A stretch of DNA of 64,000 bases from Ottowia flava. GTDB taxonomy: Bacteria; Pseudomonadota; Gammaproteobacteria; Burkholderiales; Burkholderiaceae_C. How positions within the stretch are numbered: the first letter of the stretch is position 1; every line of letters starts with the position of its first letter. The notes beneath the pieces were generated by a model. That model was not told the DNA's origin. It made no database searches and saw nothing but the letters and a program-made list of their open reading frames with translations. Below, piece by piece: positions 8,587-16,635 of this stretch. The stretch is taken from positions 124,001 through 188,000 of the forward strand of contig NZ_JBHUEJ010000016.1 in assembly GCF_042680565.1 (NCBI RefSeq), given 5' to 3'. A program made the position numbers and the translations under genes.

Positions 8587-9482
8587 GCGCGGCTGTAGGC
8601 ATCCCCAAGCGCGTGCGCACCACCGAATCGCGCGCGGTGCGCGCGCTGCTGATCGCGCTGGCGCTCGGCTTCATGGCGCTGTTTCTGGTGCTGCCGCTGG
8701 CGGCCGTGTTTGTCGAAGCGCTGCGCGGCGGCTGGGCGGCGTATTGGGACGCGCTGAAGGAGCCCGACGCGCTGGCCTCCATCCGCCTGACGCTGCTGAC
8801 GGCCGCCATCGCCGTGCCGCTGAACCTGGTGTTCGGCGTGGCCGCGGCCTGGTGCATCGCCAAGTTCGACTTCCGCGGCAAGGCGTTTTTGACCACGCTG
8901 ATCGACTTGCCGTTTTCCGTGTCGCCCGTGGTCGCCGGCCTGATCTACGTGCTGGTGTTCGGCGCGCAGGGCTGGCTGGGCCCGTGGCTGGCCGAGCACG
9001 ATATCAAGATCGTGTTCGCCGTGCCGGGCATTGTGCTGGCCACGGTGTTCGTGACCTTCCCTTTCATCGCGCGCGAGCTGATCCCGCTGATGCAGGCGCA
9101 AGGCAGCGACGAAGAGCAGGCCGCGCAGGTGCTGGGCGCCAGCGGCTGGCAGACCTTCTGGCACGTCACCCTGCCGAACATCAAATGGGGCCTGATCTAC
9201 GGCGTGATCCTGTGCAACGCGCGCGCCATGGGCGAGTTTGGCGCCGTGTCGGTGGTCAGCGGCCACATCCGCGGGCAGACCAACACCATGCCGCTGCACG
9301 TGGAGATTCTCTACAACGAATACCAGGGCGCGGCTGCGTTCGCGGTGGCGTCGCTGCTGGCGCTGCTGGCCATCGTCACGCTGGTGATCAAGACACTGGT
9401 CGAGTGGCGCCACGCGCGCGAGTTGAAGGCCAGCACCGAGCTGCCGCCCGAGCCGATCGTCGCGCCACCGCTCGCCACTTGA
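8583..9482 (+). CDS. cysW: Sulfate ABC transporter permease CysW
   Basis: Second permease subunit of the sulfate importer, 299 residues. It has the expected helices and an EAA loop (DEEQAAQVLGASGWQTFW, about residue 178) parallel to that of CysT, plus the CysW-specific ARAMGEFGAVSVVSGHIRG segment after it. The start ATG at 8583 overlaps the cysT stop by four bases. It forms a heterodimer with CysT and is energised by CysA encoded next. The hydrophilic C-terminal tail (about 30 residues) is Pro/Glu-rich. Confidence 0.93.
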   Translation: MSAAVGIPKRVRTTESRAVRALLIALALGFMALFLVLPLAAVFVEALRGGWAAYWDALKEPDALASIRLTLLTAAIAVPLNLVFGVAAAWCIAKFDFRGKAFLTTLIDLPFSVSPVVAGLIYVLVFGAQGWLGPWLAEHDIKIVFAVPGIVLATVFVTFPFIARELIPLMQAQGSDEEQAAQVLGASGWQTFWHVTLPNIKWGLIYGVILCNARAMGEFGAVSVVSGHIRGQTNTMPLHVEILYNEYQGAAAFAVASLLALLAIVTLVIKTLVEWRHARELKASTELPPEPIVAPPLAT

Positions 9483-9486
9483 ACAT

Positions 9487-9549
9487 TTGAGTCAAATCCT
9501 GCTTCAGCGCTACAGCCACCAGCGCAAGCAGCTACAAAATCAAGAGTAA
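9487..9549 (-). repeat. Dispersed repeat, copy 2 (cysW-cysA spacer)
   Basis: Inverted copy filling almost the entire cysW-cysA gap (on the minus strand TTGTAGCTGCTTGCGCTGGT, then GTAGCGCTGAAG and ATTTGACTC). A two-codon frame ATG-ACA-TGA at 9549 overlaps the cysA start codon. Confidence 0.75.
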
Positions 9550-9553
9550 TGAC

Positions 9554-10648
9554 ATGAGCATCGAGATCCGCCACGTCAACAAGAACTTCGGCAACTTTCG
9601 CGCGCTGAACGACGTCAGCCTGGACATCGGCTCGGGCGAACTGGTCGCGCTGCTCGGCCCCTCGGGCTGCGGCAAGACCACGCTGCTGCGCATCATCGCA
9701 GGGCTGGAATCGGCCGACGCGGGCAGCATCCTGTTCAGCGGCGCCGACACCACCAACGTGCACGTGCGCGAGCGCCAGGTCGGCTTTGTGTTCCAGCATT
9801 ACGCGCTGTTCCGCCACATGACGGTGGCCGAAAACGTCGCCTTCGGCCTGCGCGTGAAGCCGCGCAGCCAGCGCCCGAGCGACGCGCAGATCCGGGCCAA
9901 GGTGACCGAGCTGCTGAAGCTGGTGCAACTCGACTGGCTGGCCGACCGCTACCCGTCGCAGCTGTCCGGCGGCCAGCGCCAGCGCATCGCCCTGGCGCGC
10001 GCGCTGGCCGTCGAGCCCAAGGTGCTGCTGCTGGACGAGCCCTTCGGCGCGCTGGACGCCAAGGTGCGCAAGGAACTGCGCCGCTGGCTGCGCCGCCTGC
10101 ACGATGAGCTGCACGTCACCAGCATCTTCGTCACGCACGACCAGGAAGAAGCGCTGGAAGTGGCCGACCGCGTGGTCGTCATGAACAAGGGCCAGATCGA
10201 GCAGGTCGGCACGCCGCAGCAGGTGTGGGAACAGCCGGCCAGCCCCTTTGTGTACGGCTTTCTGGGCGATGTGAACCTGTTCCGCGGCCGCGCCAGCGGT
10301 GGCCAGATGCAGGTGGGCGACTGGCAAATCGCCGCGCCGGAGGTGGCGGGCGCGCTGGACGCCGACGCCATGGCCTTCGTGCGCCCGAGCGATCTGGCCG
10401 TCGTGCCCGACCTGCCCGGCGCCGAAGGCCTGCCGGTGCGCCTGGACCGCGCCCTGGTGGTCGGCCCGATGGCGCGATTGGAGCTGCTGGCCAATGCCGG
10501 CGACGCGCACGAACAGATCCTGGAAGCGCACCTGCCCGCCGACGAATACCGCCGCCTGGGCGTGGGCGAAGGCGACACCGTGCGCGTGGCCCCGCGCAAG
10601 GCGCGCGTGTTCCTGGAAGTGGCAGACGACCCGGCGACGATGATCTGA
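9554..10648 (+). CDS. cysA: Sulfate/thiosulfate ABC transporter ATP-binding protein CysA
   Basis: ATPase subunit of the sulfate importer, 364 residues. Nucleotide-binding motifs are intact: Walker A GPSGCGKTT (about residues 35-43), Q-loop FVFQHYALF, signature LSGGQRQR (about 137), Walker B VLLLDEPFGALD and switch His in VTHDQEEALEVADR. The C-terminal ~110 residues form the regulatory TOBE-like domain typical of CysA. The only ribosome site is a weak AAGAG nine bases upstream because the dispersed repeat fills the spacer. Last gene of the sulfate locus. Confidence 0.95.
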   Translation: MSIEIRHVNKNFGNFRALNDVSLDIGSGELVALLGPSGCGKTTLLRIIAGLESADAGSILFSGADTTNVHVRERQVGFVFQHYALFRHMTVAENVAFGLRVKPRSQRPSDAQIRAKVTELLKLVQLDWLADRYPSQLSGGQRQRIALARALAVEPKVLLLDEPFGALDAKVRKELRRWLRRLHDELHVTSIFVTHDQEEALEVADRVVVMNKGQIEQVGTPQQVWEQPASPFVYGFLGDVNLFRGRASGGQMQVGDWQIAAPEVAGALDADAMAFVRPSDLAVVPDLPGAEGLPVRLDRALVVGPMARLELLANAGDAHEQILEAHLPADEYRRLGVGEGDTVRVAPRKARVFLEVADDPATMI

Positions 10649-10656
10649 CGCGCGGC

Positions 10657-10720
10657 GCTATCGCTGCAGTATCGATAGCTGCTTGCGCAGGTGGTTGTAG
10701 CGCCAACGCCGTTTTTGGCA
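10657..10720 (+). repeat. Dispersed repeat, copy 3
   Basis: Forward copy just after cysA (GATAGCTGCTTGCGCAGGTG, then GGTTGTAGCGCC and GCCGTTTTTGGC). The surrounding 231-bp gap up to the uspA-like gene shows nothing else recognisable. Confidence 0.8.
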
Positions 10721-10879
10721 TGAATTGCCGGCACTGGGCGCCACGGGCACCGGCCACCACGCCGGGCCTTGTCGCTTTCCCTCATCGCCAAGTGCGCGGG
10801 GCCGCGCTATGCTGCCGGGCGACGCGCGCGCCGCGCGCGCATTCCATGCACTGACCGCATCTCACACAAGGAAGCCGCC

Positions 10880-11269
10880 ATGACCATCCTCGTCGCCTAC
10901 GTCGCGCGCCCCGAAGGCAAAGCCGCCCTGGACAAAGGCATCGAAATCGCCACCCGCCGCAATGAACCGCTGGTCGTCGTCAACGCCGGCCCCGGCGGGC
11001 GCGACGACGCGAGCGTGGTCGATGGTTACGAAGGTGAACGCGTGGCCGAACGCCTGGCCACGCTGTCGGTGCCGGCCGAGTTCAAGCACTTTGTGCGCGG
11101 CAAAAGCGCGGTGGAAGAAATCGACGAGCTGGTGCACCAGCTGCAGGTGTCGGTGTTGGTGATCGGCCTGCGCCGCCGCTCGGCCGTGGGCAAGCTGCTG
11201 CTGGGCAGCACGGCGCAGGAGATCCTGATGACCGTGTCCTGCCCCGTGCTGGCCGTGAAGGCCGACTGA
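10880..11269 (+). CDS. Universal stress protein (UspA family)
   Basis: Single-domain Usp protein of 129 residues, expected to be a cytoplasmic dimer that supports stress survival. Features are the first strand MTILVAYVARPEGKAAL, the AVEEIDELVHQLQVSVLVIG segment, and the nucleotide-type loop RRRSAVGKLLLGSTAQEIL followed by CPVLAVK at the C-terminus, the canonical ATP-binding Usp motif order (GxxG-x9-GS/T, with a slightly changed first half). AAGGAAG lies eight bases upstream of the ATG. It follows the sulfate locus but is separated by 231 bp, so it is probably its own transcript. Confidence 0.9.
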   Translation: MTILVAYVARPEGKAALDKGIEIATRRNEPLVVVNAGPGGRDDASVVDGYEGERVAERLATLSVPAEFKHFVRGKSAVEEIDELVHQLQVSVLVIGLRRRSAVGKLLLGSTAQEILMTVSCPVLAVKAD

Positions 11270-11361
11270 TCCTGTCTATCACCGTCGGCAATTCATTTTG
11301 GGCCAGAGGCACCTGTGACTGCAGATGCTTCCGGCCAACCAGTTCCCTGACTGATAAAACC

Positions 11362-11676
11362 ATGAGCACTTACGAAGTTGTCAGAAAAGCCATTTCGAAT
11401 AGGCAGATCGTTGTAGCCACGTACAAGGGACACCTTCGAGAAATGTGCCCCCACGTGATTGGGAAAAAGAACGGCCGCACTCAAGCGCTGTTCTATCAAT
11501 TCGGCGGTACTAGTAGTAGTGGCGCAATCATCCCCGGCTCTCCCGAAAACTGGCGATGCATTCCGATCGACGACCTTATCAACGTATCCGTGAAAGACGG
11601 TCATTGGAGGACGGCCGACAATCATTCTCGCGCTCAAACATGCGTAGACGAGATTGATCTCGAGGTCGCCCTCTAA
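11362..11676 (+). CDS. Hypothetical protein of lower GC content
   Basis: 104-residue protein that I do not recognise. It begins MSTYEVVRKAISNRQIVVAT and contains YKGHLREMCPHVIGKKNGR, a FYQFGGTSSSG turn and WRCIPIDDLINVSVKDGHW. The layout of beta-strands (a short basic strand, a glycine-rich hairpin, then 'WRCIPIDDL') resembles a single WYL-like sensor fold, but this is only an impression. The base composition is visibly less GC-rich than the neighbours and the third codon positions are mixed, suggesting recent acquisition. It is flanked by the uspA-like gene and a convergent binding-protein gene. Confidence 0.6.
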   Translation: MSTYEVVRKAISNRQIVVATYKGHLREMCPHVIGKKNGRTQALFYQFGGTSSSGAIIPGSPENWRCIPIDDLINVSVKDGHWRTADNHSRAQTCVDEIDLEVAL

Positions 11677-11733
11677 CACTAGACGTTTGAGTCAAAGCCT
11701 CTTTGCGACGCAAGGAGGTTTGCCAATAAGCGC

Positions 11734-12975
11734 TTACTTTTTGATCAACGGGCAGCGCGACTGCGCCAGCGGCTGGAAGGCCTGATCGCCCGGAATGGTC
11801 TGCTGGATCTTGTAAAGATCCCATTCGCCCTTGGATTCGGTCGGCGTCTTGACCTGCACCAGCATCATGTCGTGCACCAAGCGGCCGTCGTCGCGGATCC
11901 TGCCCTTGCGCACCACGGCGTCGTTGACCTCGGTCGCCTTCATCCTGGCCATCACGGCCTGCGCCTCATCGGTGCCGGCGGCCTGCACGGCCCTCAGGTA
12001 GTGCAGCACGGCCGAGTACACGGCCGCCTGCATCATGGTCGGCATCTTCTTCATGCGGTCGAAGTAGCGCTTGGAAAATGCCCGCGTCTGCGCGTCCTGG
12101 TCCCAATAGAAGCCGGTGGTGATGTACATGCCCTGCGCGTTGGGCAGGCCCATGCCGTGCACCTCCGTCAACAGCGCCAACAGCGGCGTGAAGACCTGCT
12201 TGTTGGCGCCCGTGCCCAGGCCGAATTCGCGTGCCTGCTTGACGGTGTTCAGCGTGTCCGCGCCCGAGTTGGCCAGCCCGATCACCTGCGCCTTGGAGTT
12301 CTGCGCCTGCAGCAGGTAGGACGACATGTCGCTGGTGCCCACCGGGTGCTTGACGCTGCCCAGCACCTGGCCGCCGTTGGCCTGAACGATGGCGCGCGCG
12401 TCCTTTTCCAGCGCGGCGCCAAAGGCGTAGTCGGCGCTGATGAAGTACCAGCTCTTGAGCCCCTGCGCACTGAGCGCGCGTGCCGTACCCGTGGCCAGCG
12501 CGTAGGTATCGTACATCCAGTGCACGGTGCTCTTGTTGCACTGTTCGTTGGTGATGGCGGCCGAGCCGGCGCCGGTGACCAGGGCCAGCTTGCCCTTGTC
12601 GTCGGCGATTTTCTGCACCGCCAACGCCACGTTGGAAAAGGTCAGGTCGGTGATCATGTCGACCTGCTTGGTGTCGAACCACTCGCGCGCCAGGTTGGCG
12701 CCGATGTCGGTCTTGCCCTGGTGGTCGGCGCTGATCAGCTCGATCGGCTGACCCAGCACCTTCTTGTCCTTGGCGAAGTCCGCGATCGCCAGTTCGGCCG
12801 CGACCACCGAGCCGCGCCCCGAGTTGTCGGCCGACACGCCGGACATGTCGGTCAGCACGCCGATCTTGACCACGTTGTCGCTCGCACCCGCCGCGTGGGC
12901 CGCGGTCGCGGCCATCAACACCGCAGCCGCGCACCACGCCCCCACTTTGACCGTCTGCCGTTCGCCCTTGCCCAT
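11734..12975 (-). CDS. Orphan branched-chain amino-acid-type ABC substrate-binding protein
   Basis: Periplasmic binding protein of the LivK/Peripla_BP_6 family, 413 residues. The signal peptide ends AATAAHA and the mature protein begins ASDNVVKIGVLTDMSG. It shares many segments with the livK product encoded at 43.7 kb (SVVAAELAIADF, ISADHQGKTDIGANLAREW, CPLIKK at the C-terminus), so the two are paralogues. No permease or ATPase genes adjoin it, so it either shares the Liv permease or serves a distant transporter. The ligand cannot be read from the sequence; members bind amino acids, amides, aromatic acids or urea. Confidence 0.88.
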   Translation of the reverse strand: MGKGERQTVKVGAWCAAAVLMAATAAHAAGASDNVVKIGVLTDMSGVSADNSGRGSVVAAELAIADFAKDKKVLGQPIELISADHQGKTDIGANLAREWFDTKQVDMITDLTFSNVALAVQKIADDKGKLALVTGAGSAAITNEQCNKSTVHWMYDTYALATGTARALSAQGLKSWYFISADYAFGAALEKDARAIVQANGGQVLGSVKHPVGTSDMSSYLLQAQNSKAQVIGLANSGADTLNTVKQAREFGLGTGANKQVFTPLLALLTEVHGMGLPNAQGMYITTGFYWDQDAQTRAFSKRYFDRMKKMPTMMQAAVYSAVLHYLRAVQAAGTDEAQAVMARMKATEVNDAVVRKGRIRDDGRLVHDMMLVQVKTPTESKGEWDLYKIQQTIPGDQAFQPLAQSRCPLIKK

Positions 12976-13105
12976 ACCTGCTCCTCTCCAGTTGGTGAAT
13001 TAGGTGCCTACGCTAGTCACGCACGACGGTCCCGTCAACCCGGAAAGAACCTGTCGCACTGGCGGAACGGGGCTGGGCAGCTTCATGCCGGCCGAAAAAC
13101 GAGCA

Positions 13106-13131
13106 CAAAAAAGCCCACCGGCGGGTAGGCT
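13106..13131 (-). terminator. Rho-independent terminator of ssb
   Basis: Hairpin AGCCCACC-GGC-GGGTAGGCT (one mismatch) followed on the minus strand by a six-T run, 23 bp after the ssb stop. Confidence 0.7.
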
Positions 13132-13153
13132 GCTTGGCTCGGCTCCGCGCCGA

Positions 13154-13672
13154 TCAGAAGGGGATGTCGTCGTCCATGTCGTCGAAACCCGACGAGGACG
13201 ATGGCGCAGGCGCGGGGGCTGCGCGGGGCGCGGGCGGGCGCGAAGCGGGTGCGGGCGCGGCGCGGCGCGGCGCGTCGTAGCCGCCACCTCCACCGCCGCC
13301 GCCGTAACCGCCCTCGTCTCCGGCACCTCCCATGCCCTGGCGGCTGCCCAGCATCTGCATGGTGTCGCCGCGGATTTCGGTGGAATAGCGGTCGGCGCCC
13401 GACTGATCCTGCCACTTGCGCGTGCGCAGGCTGCCTTCGACGTAGACCTGCGACCCTTTGCGCAGGTACTGCGCGGCGATTTCGGCCAGGCGGCCGTTGA
13501 ACACGACCGAATGCCATTCGGTGTGCTCACGCATTTCGCCGCTCTGCTTGTCCTTCCACTTGTCGGTGGTGGCGATGCGCACGTTGCAGATCTGATCGCC
13601 ACTCGGGAAGGTGCGCGTTTCAGGGTCGCGGCCCAGGTTGCCGACGATGATGACTTTGTTGACGGAGGCCAT
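13154..13672 (-). CDS. ssb: Single-stranded DNA-binding protein
   Basis: 172-residue SSB. The N-terminal OB fold (about residues 1-110) starts MASVNKVIIVGNLGRDPETR and includes the WHSVVFNGRLAEIAAQYLRK and VYVEGSLRTRKW segments. It is followed by a Gly-rich linker and an Ala/Pro linker, and ends in the acidic tip DDMDDDIPF that docks RecA/RecO/PriA-type partners. It coats single-stranded DNA during replication and repair. In many Burkholderiales ssb adjoins uvrA and an MFS gene; here an MFS exporter lies 1.4 kb away beyond a ClC gene. A terminator follows directly. Confidence 0.97.
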   Translation of the reverse strand: MASVNKVIIVGNLGRDPETRTFPSGDQICNVRIATTDKWKDKQSGEMREHTEWHSVVFNGRLAEIAAQYLRKGSQVYVEGSLRTRKWQDQSGADRYSTEIRGDTMQMLGSRQGMGGAGDEGGYGGGGGGGGYDAPRRAAPAPASRPPAPRAAPAPAPSSSSGFDDMDDDIPF

Positions 13673-13753
13673 GGGATGGGTTCGCAGGTGCGGATCTCGG
13701 AAACGGCCAATTCTGACATGTCCGGCGAAACCCGCGTGTCAGAATGACCCGGC

Positions 13754-15250
13754 ATGTCCGACGGCCAGAACCAAGACCCCGACTTCTACAGCCACCTGCG
13801 CAGCGAGCTCTCGGACGGCTGGCGCTGGGTGGACCGGGCGGTGGTACTGGCCTACGGCGCGGTCGCGGGCCTGGTGGTGGTGGCGTTCACCCTGCTCAGC
13901 TACATGGCCTACGGTTTCTATGAATCGCTGGCCGACACCGCACCCAAGTGGTTCCTGCTGCTGTGGACGCCGGCCGTGACCGCCGGCATCGTCTGGGTCA
14001 CGCGGCGCTATTTCCCGCTGGCGGCGGGCTCGGGCATTCCGCAGGTGGTGGCGGCGCTGGACCCCGGGCTGGACGACGCCGGGCGTTCGCGCTTTGTCTC
14101 CCTCAAGTTGTCGGCGGCCAAGGTCGCACTGGCCTCCGCCGGACTGCTGGGCGGCCTGTCGGTCGGCCGTGAAGGGCCGTCGGTGCAGGTGGCCGCCGGC
14201 GTCATGCTGCACTGCCAGCGCTGGATGCGGCACCGCCAGGCGCTGATCAACCCCTACATGCTGCTGGTGGCGGGCGGCGCGGCGGGGATCGCCGCCGCCT
14301 TCAACGCGCCGCTGGCGGGGGTGGTGTTCGCCATCGAAGAGCTGTCGCGCAAGTTCGAGGCGCGCTACAGCGGCGTGATCATCGCGGCCATCGTGCTGGC
14401 CGGCCTGATGGGTGTGTCGGCCTTCGGCAACTCGGCGTACTTCGGCTCGATCGAGGTCGCCCCGCTGGGGTTGCGGCACATCGTGCCGTCACTGCTGGTC
14501 GCCATGGTGTGTGGCCTGGCGGGCGGGCTGTTTTCCAAGCTGCTGATCATTTCGCTCAGCGGCCAGTCGACCGACCGGCTCAGTGCGTTGCGGCGTGCGC
14601 GGCCGGTGGCCTTTGCGGCGCTGGTCGGACTGCTCATCGCCATCATCGGCTTGTCCACGGGCGGCATGACCACGGGCAGCGGCACCGAAGCAGCGCGCCA
14701 CCTGCTGCACGCCGAGTCGCCCGTCCCCGGCGCCGAGGTGTTCGGCGTGATGAAGTTCATCACCACCTGGCTGACGGCCTGGACCGGCGTGCCGGGCGGC
14801 CTGTTCGCGCCGTCGCTGTCGGTCGGTGCCGGGCTGGGTTACGACGTCTCGCTGCTGACGCAGGGCGACGTCAACGTCGCCCTGGTGGCCATGGGCATGG
14901 CTGGCTTTCTGGCCGCGGTGACGCAGGCGCCGCTCACGGCCTTCATCATCGTGATGGAGATGATCGACGGGCGCCCGGTGGTGCTGTCCCTGATGGCGGT
15001 GGCGATGATCTCGGCCGCCATCTCGCGCATGATCAGCCGTCCGCTCTATGAAACGCTGGCCTCACGCATGCTGGCGGGCGCGATCGCCGCGCAGGCCAGC
15101 GAAGCTGCGGCTAAGGCGCGGGCGGCGGGGGCGTTGACGGATCCCCCTGCTGCGCCTGAGCCGGCACCGGCTGACCCCAGCCCAGCAGCAGCCACACCAG
15201 CGCCAGCGCCGACGTCGCCGCAAACACCCCCGTCGGCCCCCACGCCTTGA
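13754..15250 (+). CDS. ClC-family chloride channel / H+:Cl- antiporter
   Basis: 498-residue ClC protein. The three selectivity-filter signatures are present: GSGIPQ (residues 92-97), GREGPSVQ with the gating Glu at about 140, and GGLFAPSLSVGAG further on. The gating Glu marks it as gated or antiporting rather than leaky. Many hydrophobic segments follow the family pattern. The last ~45 residues are an Ala/Pro-rich tail encoded entirely by DNA that overlaps the 3' end of the convergent MFS gene, so this tail is probably dispensable read-through sequence. It is divergent from ssb. Probable role: acid or anion homeostasis. Confidence 0.9.
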   Translation: MSDGQNQDPDFYSHLRSELSDGWRWVDRAVVLAYGAVAGLVVVAFTLLSYMAYGFYESLADTAPKWFLLLWTPAVTAGIVWVTRRYFPLAAGSGIPQVVAALDPGLDDAGRSRFVSLKLSAAKVALASAGLLGGLSVGREGPSVQVAAGVMLHCQRWMRHRQALINPYMLLVAGGAAGIAAAFNAPLAGVVFAIEELSRKFEARYSGVIIAAIVLAGLMGVSAFGNSAYFGSIEVAPLGLRHIVPSLLVAMVCGLAGGLFSKLLIISLSGQSTDRLSALRRARPVAFAALVGLLIAIIGLSTGGMTTGSGTEAARHLLHAESPVPGAEVFGVMKFITTWLTAWTGVPGGLFAPSLSVGAGLGYDVSLLTQGDVNVALVAMGMAGFLAAVTQAPLTAFIIVMEMIDGRPVVLSLMAVAMISAAISRMISRPLYETLASRMLAGAIAAQASEAAAKARAAGALTDPPAAPEPAPADPSPAAATPAPAPTSPQTPPSAPTP

Positions 15251-16370
15251 GCGCCAGACCGCCCAAGGCGCCGCCGGCAAACAGGCCCAGGGACTGCAGC
15301 GTGTTGTAGACGCCCAGCGCCGCACCGCGCGCGTGGGCCGGCGCCATGCGCGAGATCAGGCTCGGCTGGCTGGCCTCCAGGATGTTGAAGGCCACAAAGA
15401 ATCCGAACAGCGCGATGCCCAGCGCCCACACGCCCGGCTGGCGCGGCGCCAGCACCAGCAGCGCCACCTGCACCACGAACAGCAGCGCCACCGCACCCCG
15501 CAGCACCAGACGCAGCTGGCCGCGCCGCTCCAGCGCGAAAAGGCCGCCCAGCAACAGGAAGGACACGCCCACGGCGGGCAGGTAGACGTGCCAGTGCTCG
15601 GCCTTGGGCACGCCGGCCTGTACCAGCAGTGCCGGCACCACGCCCCACATCGCCATCTGCACGGTGTGCAGCACGAACACGCCCAAATCCAGCCGCCACA
15701 ACTTGGGGTGCAGCCACACGTCGGACAGCTTGCCGCGCGGCATGTCGGCGTGGCGCGCGGGCTCGGCCGGGGTCCACAGCAGGACCACGGCGATGCCGGC
15801 CAGTGCCAGCAGCGCGGTCAGCCAGAACAGGCCCGACAGCCCGATGGCGCCGGCCAGCGGCGGCGCGGCCATCAGCGAAATCGCAAACGTCAGCCCGATG
15901 CTGGCACCCACCAGCGCCATGCCCTTGGTGCGCACCTCGTCGCGCGTCAGGTCGGCCAGCAGCGCCGTCACCGCGGCCGACACCGCGCCGGCGCCCTGCA
16001 CGGCGCGGCCGACCGCCAGCCATTGCACGGTGGGGGCCAGCGCGGCCAGCGCGCTGCCCACGGCGAACACCACCAGGCCCAGCACGATGATCTTCTTGCG
16101 CCCGAAGCGGTCGGACGCCAGACCCAGCGGCACCTGCATCACCGCCTGCGTCAGGCCGTACACGCCCATGGCCAGGCCGATCAGCGCCGGGTCGTTGCCG
16201 CCGGGCAGCTTGGCCGCCTCCAGCGCGAACACGGGCAGCACCAGGAACAGACCCAGCATGCGCAGCGCGAAGATCGCCGCCATCGAGAAGCTGGCGCGCC
16301 GTTCGGCGGGGGTCATGCGGTGGGCAGGGGCGGCGTCGGCCGCGGAGCGGGAAGCGTGGGGAGCGGACAT
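15111..16370 (-). CDS. MFS transporter (drug:H+ antiporter type)
   Basis: 419-residue major-facilitator protein with 12 predicted helices. The cytoplasmic loop 2-3 motif GLASDRFGRKKII and the motif C-like segment in helix 5 (MAAPPLAGAIGLSGLFW) point to a drug-efflux subtype related to Bcr/CflA or YajR-like exporters. Helix 12 (GVFAATSALALVWLLLGWG) is encoded inside the 140-bp stretch that overlaps the ClC gene, so this frame is the one under strong constraint there. The N-terminus has a short hydrophilic tail. The substrate is unknown. Confidence 0.9.
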   Translation of the reverse strand: MSAPHASRSAADAAPAHRMTPAERRASFSMAAIFALRMLGLFLVLPVFALEAAKLPGGNDPALIGLAMGVYGLTQAVMQVPLGLASDRFGRKKIIVLGLVVFAVGSALAALAPTVQWLAVGRAVQGAGAVSAAVTALLADLTRDEVRTKGMALVGASIGLTFAISLMAAPPLAGAIGLSGLFWLTALLALAGIAVVLLWTPAEPARHADMPRGKLSDVWLHPKLWRLDLGVFVLHTVQMAMWGVVPALLVQAGVPKAEHWHVYLPAVGVSFLLLGGLFALERRGQLRLVLRGAVALLFVVQVALLVLAPRQPGVWALGIALFGFFVAFNILEASQPSLISRMAPAHARGAALGVYNTLQSLGLFAGGALGGLALKAWGPTGVFAATSALALVWLLLGWGQPVPAQAQQGDPSTPPPPAP

Positions 16371-16522
16371 GCAGGCAAAGGCGTGTGGGCGCCAAGGGGC
16401 GCCAGCCGGGGGCTATTGTCCCGCATCGATGTGCGGGGGCGCCCGGCGCGCCTGCGGTCGGTGGCGGCTCAGGCGGCGAACAGGTGGGTGCGAGCCCCGA
16501 GCGTCTGCCGAGCCATCTTCAT

Positions 16523-16582
16523 TTTGCTATGTTTTCAATAGCTGCTTGCGCAGATGACTGTAGGACTGGAGGCATATTTCCC
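16523..16582 (+). repeat. Dispersed repeat, copy 4
   Basis: Forward copy (AATAGCTGCTTGCGCAGATG, then ACTGTAGGACTGGAGGC) in the 265-bp gap between the MFS gene and the amidotransferase gene. Nothing else is recognised in that gap. Confidence 0.8.
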
Positions 16583-16635
16583 TAAAAACCTTGCGGTTGA
16601 TGCCGCGCCAGGTATCGGCGGGCAGCAGCGGCCGC

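Noticed and set aside
11688..11710. GAGTCAAAG stretch resembling the end of the dispersed repeat
   Set aside because: Only about 15 bases match; could be chance.
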